DNA of 43,154 nucleotides from Flavobacteriales bacterium (GTDB taxonomy: Bacteria; Bacteroidota; Bacteroidia; Flavobacteriales; Flavobacteriaceae), in assembly GCA_026996605.1 (NCBI GenBank), contig JALWLE010000087.1, positions 1 to 43,154 of the forward strand, in the 5' to 3' direction. Of the stretch, positions 40,830 through 43,154 are shown one piece after another. How positions within the stretch are numbered: the stretch's first letter is position 1; every line of letters begins with the position of its first letter. The position numbers and the translations under genes are program-made. The notes under the pieces are model-generated. The model was not told the DNA's origin. It made no database searches and saw nothing but the letters and a program-made list of their open reading frames with translations.

Positions 40830-42770
40830 TTATTTTTTCACCAAAACTATTTGGGATTGATAAATGTCATTGAGTTTTTCATAAACTTTTTGCCAAGCTT
40901 CTAAGTTTTTTTTGTGGATAAGTGCATTAGGAAAAACAAATTTTTTAGTATATATCAATTTATTTCCTTCGGTTTTAAAGCTGATGTCAACCTGAAAATC
41001 TTCATTGACAGCATGCAAATCTTCTGGAACTTCGCTAAATTTATAATCTTGTGGTATTTCAAGAATGGTTTTAGTTTCCAGATGCGATTTTTTATAGAAT
41101 TGGTAAGGGGTTTTGCGTTTTTTGAAATCTAATCCGCCGTAATCTTTATCGTAGTCAAAATCGATATACATTTCATTATCAAAAGCAGAAACGGCATTTT
41201 TTAAGGTAAAATCATAATCCAGTTTTATATCAGCTTCACGATTTGATAAATCTGAGGTTTTAATGTTTTTTAACACGTAATTGGTATCATCACCTTTGAG
41301 AAAATATTGTAAAGCTTCTTTTTTCTTGTTGGTTTTTATCGTATTGTAGCCTTGCAAAAATGCTGTCCGGCTTTGCCCTTTATATACTTCTTTAACATGT
41401 CCGGTCAAATTTTCGCCTTCTACTTTCATGATTTTTTCATAAGTTTTCAAGTTATGTTTGGCATCGTGAACGGGCACTTTTTTTAGCATAAATTTGTTGC
41501 CGTCTTCAATCATTACCTCACGTCCTTGTATGCGTTCGGCATATTCTCCAAAAGGAACATATGATTCGGTCGCATCCAGATAATAAGGTTTCCCGTTTAT
41601 AAACAGGGTACATATCATATGGTTGTCAACCGCTAAACTCGGTGTGCTGTAATCGTAAGCAATACGTCTGGTGCCAATCCATGTGCGTCTGGCATCATAA
41701 CCGGCTTTTTGAAGCATGCCGGTTAGTAAGTTTGCCATACCTTTACAGTCACCGTAGCGTTTTTCATAGACATTTTGAGATTCGTCAGGTTTGTAACCGG
41801 CTAAACCGTCTTCAAAGGCAATATAGCGAATATTGTCTTGTACCCAATAGAATATGTTTTTAATTTTGTCGATATCGGTTTTGCCTTTCTTTTTAAGTTC
41901 GTTGACTTTGTTAGCATAAAGAGCCGGCTTTTCTTTTAAACGTTTAATTAAGGAATGATACCATTTGTAGAGATCGCCGGTTTGGTCAAAAACCTTTTGA
42001 GTTTGATTGGTTTTGTCAACATAAGATTTTGTCAAAACCAAAACATGAGGATACAAGTAGGTAGGTCCCTGCATGTGTGATTCGTTATACATAGCCGGAA
42101 TATTGTGTAAAATATATTCGGTTACGTTGGCTTTGTATTTGTCACTGTAATAAGATTTCTTTTTAATGTCATAACCGGTAAAATTCATTTCCTTGAGTTC
42201 TACATTAACTTTTTTAGGAATAATAAACCGGATTGTTTTTTTGATGATAGGCTGCTCTTTGGCAAAGTAAACCGAGGTAAAATATTTGGGGTCGTAGTAG
42301 GTTTTTCGGTATTCGTATTTATAAATATAACCGGTCATGGGAAATCGCAGGTTGGCAAATTTAACCCTGTTGTCGTGATAGAACAAGTCGTTGACTTTAA
42401 CGTATTGGTCATTAACTTTTAATTGTTGACGCCTGTTTAATTTATTTTTAAACCGCAAACTGACATCACCGGAATTGTCGTCATAAAACAAATATTCTTG
42501 AATGAAGGCATTGTCTTTGATACTCATTAAAGTTTCTTTGCCTTTCATTTTGATATGATAATTGTTAGATTTTCTGTCAAATTTATATTGGTAGTTTTCT
42601 TCCCCGTCTAAGATAACTACTTCTACGTCTTTCCGGTCTTTAAATTTTTTTGCAAGATTTTTGGCTTTTTGTATCTCTTCAGGGCTGGGGTCGGCACGTA
42701 ATTGCGCCATTAACTTTGTATTTTGCGATGAAAAAACCAATATCGCAATAAGTAATATGAAGTTTTTCAT
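40830..42770 (-). CDS. DUF3857 and transglutaminase-like domain protein
   Basis: The 646-residue product has a signal peptide (to about residue 22, TKLMAQ). The DUF3857 beta domain (about 60-250) is followed by a transglutaminase-like domain (about 295-410). That domain has KNIFYWVQDNIRYIAFEDGLAGYKP and the nucleophile in YGDCKGMANLL (Cys342). The histidine is in VDNHMICTLF (His384) and the acid in PYYLDAT (Asp399). A C-terminal beta domain ends it. Such domains cut or join peptide or isopeptide bonds; the natural substrate of the Bacteroidota family is unknown. It is the first gene of the two-gene minus-strand operon with the cysteine-free paralogue downstream. Confidence 0.9.
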   Translation of the reverse strand: MKNFILLIAILVFSSQNTKLMAQLRADPSPEEIQKAKNLAKKFKDRKDVEVVILDGEENYQYKFDRKSNNYHIKMKGKETLMSIKDNAFIQEYLFYDDNSGDVSLRFKNKLNRRQQLKVNDQYVKVNDLFYHDNRVKFANLRFPMTGYIYKYEYRKTYYDPKYFTSVYFAKEQPIIKKTIRFIIPKKVNVELKEMNFTGYDIKKKSYYSDKYKANVTEYILHNIPAMYNESHMQGPTYLYPHVLVLTKSYVDKTNQTQKVFDQTGDLYKWYHSLIKRLKEKPALYANKVNELKKKGKTDIDKIKNIFYWVQDNIRYIAFEDGLAGYKPDESQNVYEKRYGDCKGMANLLTGMLQKAGYDARRTWIGTRRIAYDYSTPSLAVDNHMICTLFINGKPYYLDATESYVPFGEYAERIQGREVMIEDGNKFMLKKVPVHDAKHNLKTYEKIMKVEGENLTGHVKEVYKGQSRTAFLQGYNTIKTNKKKEALQYFLKGDDTNYVLKNIKTSDLSNREADIKLDYDFTLKNAVSAFDNEMYIDFDYDKDYGGLDFKKRKTPYQFYKKSHLETKTILEIPQDYKFSEVPEDLHAVNEDFQVDISFKTEGNKLIYTKKFVFPNALIHKKNLEAWQKVYEKLNDIYQSQIVLVKK

Positions 42771-42847
42771 AATAATTATGTTTTCTGGAAATGTTTATTA
42801 ACAATTTAAAATAAACAGAAATTATTGATTGTTAATGCTTTATCAAA

Positions 42848-42878
42848 GACCTACTAGGTTATTAAAACCTAGTAGGTC
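42848..42878. repeat. 31-bp palindromic repeat, copy 3
   Basis: This is the best-formed copy: GACCTACTAGG and CCTAGTAGGTC are exact reverse complements around a short AT centre. It is 77 bases upstream of the transglutaminase-like gene's start. It matches the plan and length of the two copies at 772-845, about 42 kb away. Confidence 0.8.
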
Positions 42879-43069
42879 ATCTGGTAATGGATAATTTATA
42901 TTTTCAACTTTTTTGTTTGAAATATATTCAAGAATATTTAAAAAAATCATCAAGAGATTTGTTGTAATAAAAATAGATAAAAAATCGTAATAAAATCAAT
43001 ACAATGTAAGTATTGGATAAAACTTATAAACCTTAAATCCGCAAAGAATTCTCAATAAGAAACATTAAT

Positions 43070-43098
43070 AAGCTGTGTAAGAAAAACTTACACAGCTT
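43070..43098. terminator. Perfect 12-pair hairpin, probable terminator of a gene outside the window
   Basis: AAGCTGTGTAAG (43070-43081) and CTTACACAGCTT (43087-43098) pair exactly across a five-A loop. A short T-run follows on the plus side and an A-rich run precedes. No gene in the window ends here on either strand, so it may end a minus-strand gene entering from the right. Confidence 0.6.
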
Positions 43099-43154
43099 TT
43101 GATATGTAAATATTTTCACTTATTTTAGTGATTGCATTCAAAAAATATGTGATT

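Larger units (their letters stand above)
42771..43154. other. Intergenic right end of the window
   Basis: No gene is supported in these 384 bases. They contain the upstream region of the transglutaminase-like gene, the third 31-bp palindrome (42848-42878) and a perfect 12-pair hairpin (43070-43098). The rest is AT-rich and unassigned. Confidence 0.6.

Overview
The window is an AT-rich chromosomal stretch from a bacterium of the Bacteroidota, most likely class Flavobacteriia. The support is a PorZ-type component of the type IX secretion system (T9SS), a secreted peptidase with a T9SS sorting tail, DUF4249-like and DUF3857 envelope proteins, a TonB-dependent receptor, and repeated promoter boxes of the Bacteroidota form TAnnTTTG in place of the usual -10/-35. 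The genus cannot be named from the sequence. No phage, transposase, CRISPR array or rRNA was seen. The content is mostly housekeeping and envelope genes, with short palindromic repeats between genes.

Layout. 1-3.3 kb: the 3' part of a DnaQ-type exonuclease, two 31-bp palindromes, a membrane protein resembling DUF4230 and an unknown exported protein. 3.4-5.7 kb (minus): tRNA-Leu(CAA), a LysE-family exporter, tRNA-Leu(UAG) and a GNAT-like protein. 5.9-12.4 kb (plus): M1 aminopeptidase with T9SS tail, CPA1 Na+/H+ antiporter, CDP-alcohol phosphatidyltransferase, DUF4249-like lipoprotein, apt and a DUF6588-like outer-membrane protein. 12.7-16.8 kb: a 51-residue lipoprotein, ung (minus), mutS2 (plus) and fabD (minus). 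16.9-17.1 kb: a cluster of four palindromic repeats. 17.2-22.7 kb (plus): porZ-recO, then a TonB-dependent receptor. 22.8-26.1 kb (plus): fbp-murF-GT9 with overlapping ends. 26.1-29.7 kb (minus): a LytS/LytTR-type two-component pair whose kinase carries a large sensor. 29.9-31.3 kb: rseP. 31.6-34.8 kb (plus): a four-gene exported or lipoprotein operon with a CsgG-like protein. 34.9-38.4 kb (minus): a MATE exporter and ppk1. 38.6-42.8 kb (minus): two tandem DUF3857/transglutaminase-type proteins.

How the genes work together. Much of the window concerns the cell envelope: T9SS surface delivery (PorZ and the M1 cargo), outer-membrane uptake (TonB receptor), peptidoglycan precursors (MurF), glycan assembly (GT9), fatty-acid and phospholipid synthesis (FabD, CDP-alcohol transferase), envelope stress proteolysis (RseP) and several families of unknown function. 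DNA maintenance is represented by Ung, MutS2, RecO and the exonuclease.

The best candidate for an undescribed system is the operon at 31620-34827. It has a promoter-like box and a long AT-rich leader in front and a strong terminator behind. At least two, possibly all four, of its exported products look like CsgG/LpoB/TolB-N or FlgT-type modules. The second candidate is the DUF3857 pair, in which one partner keeps a Cys-His-Asp triad and the other contains no cysteine at all.
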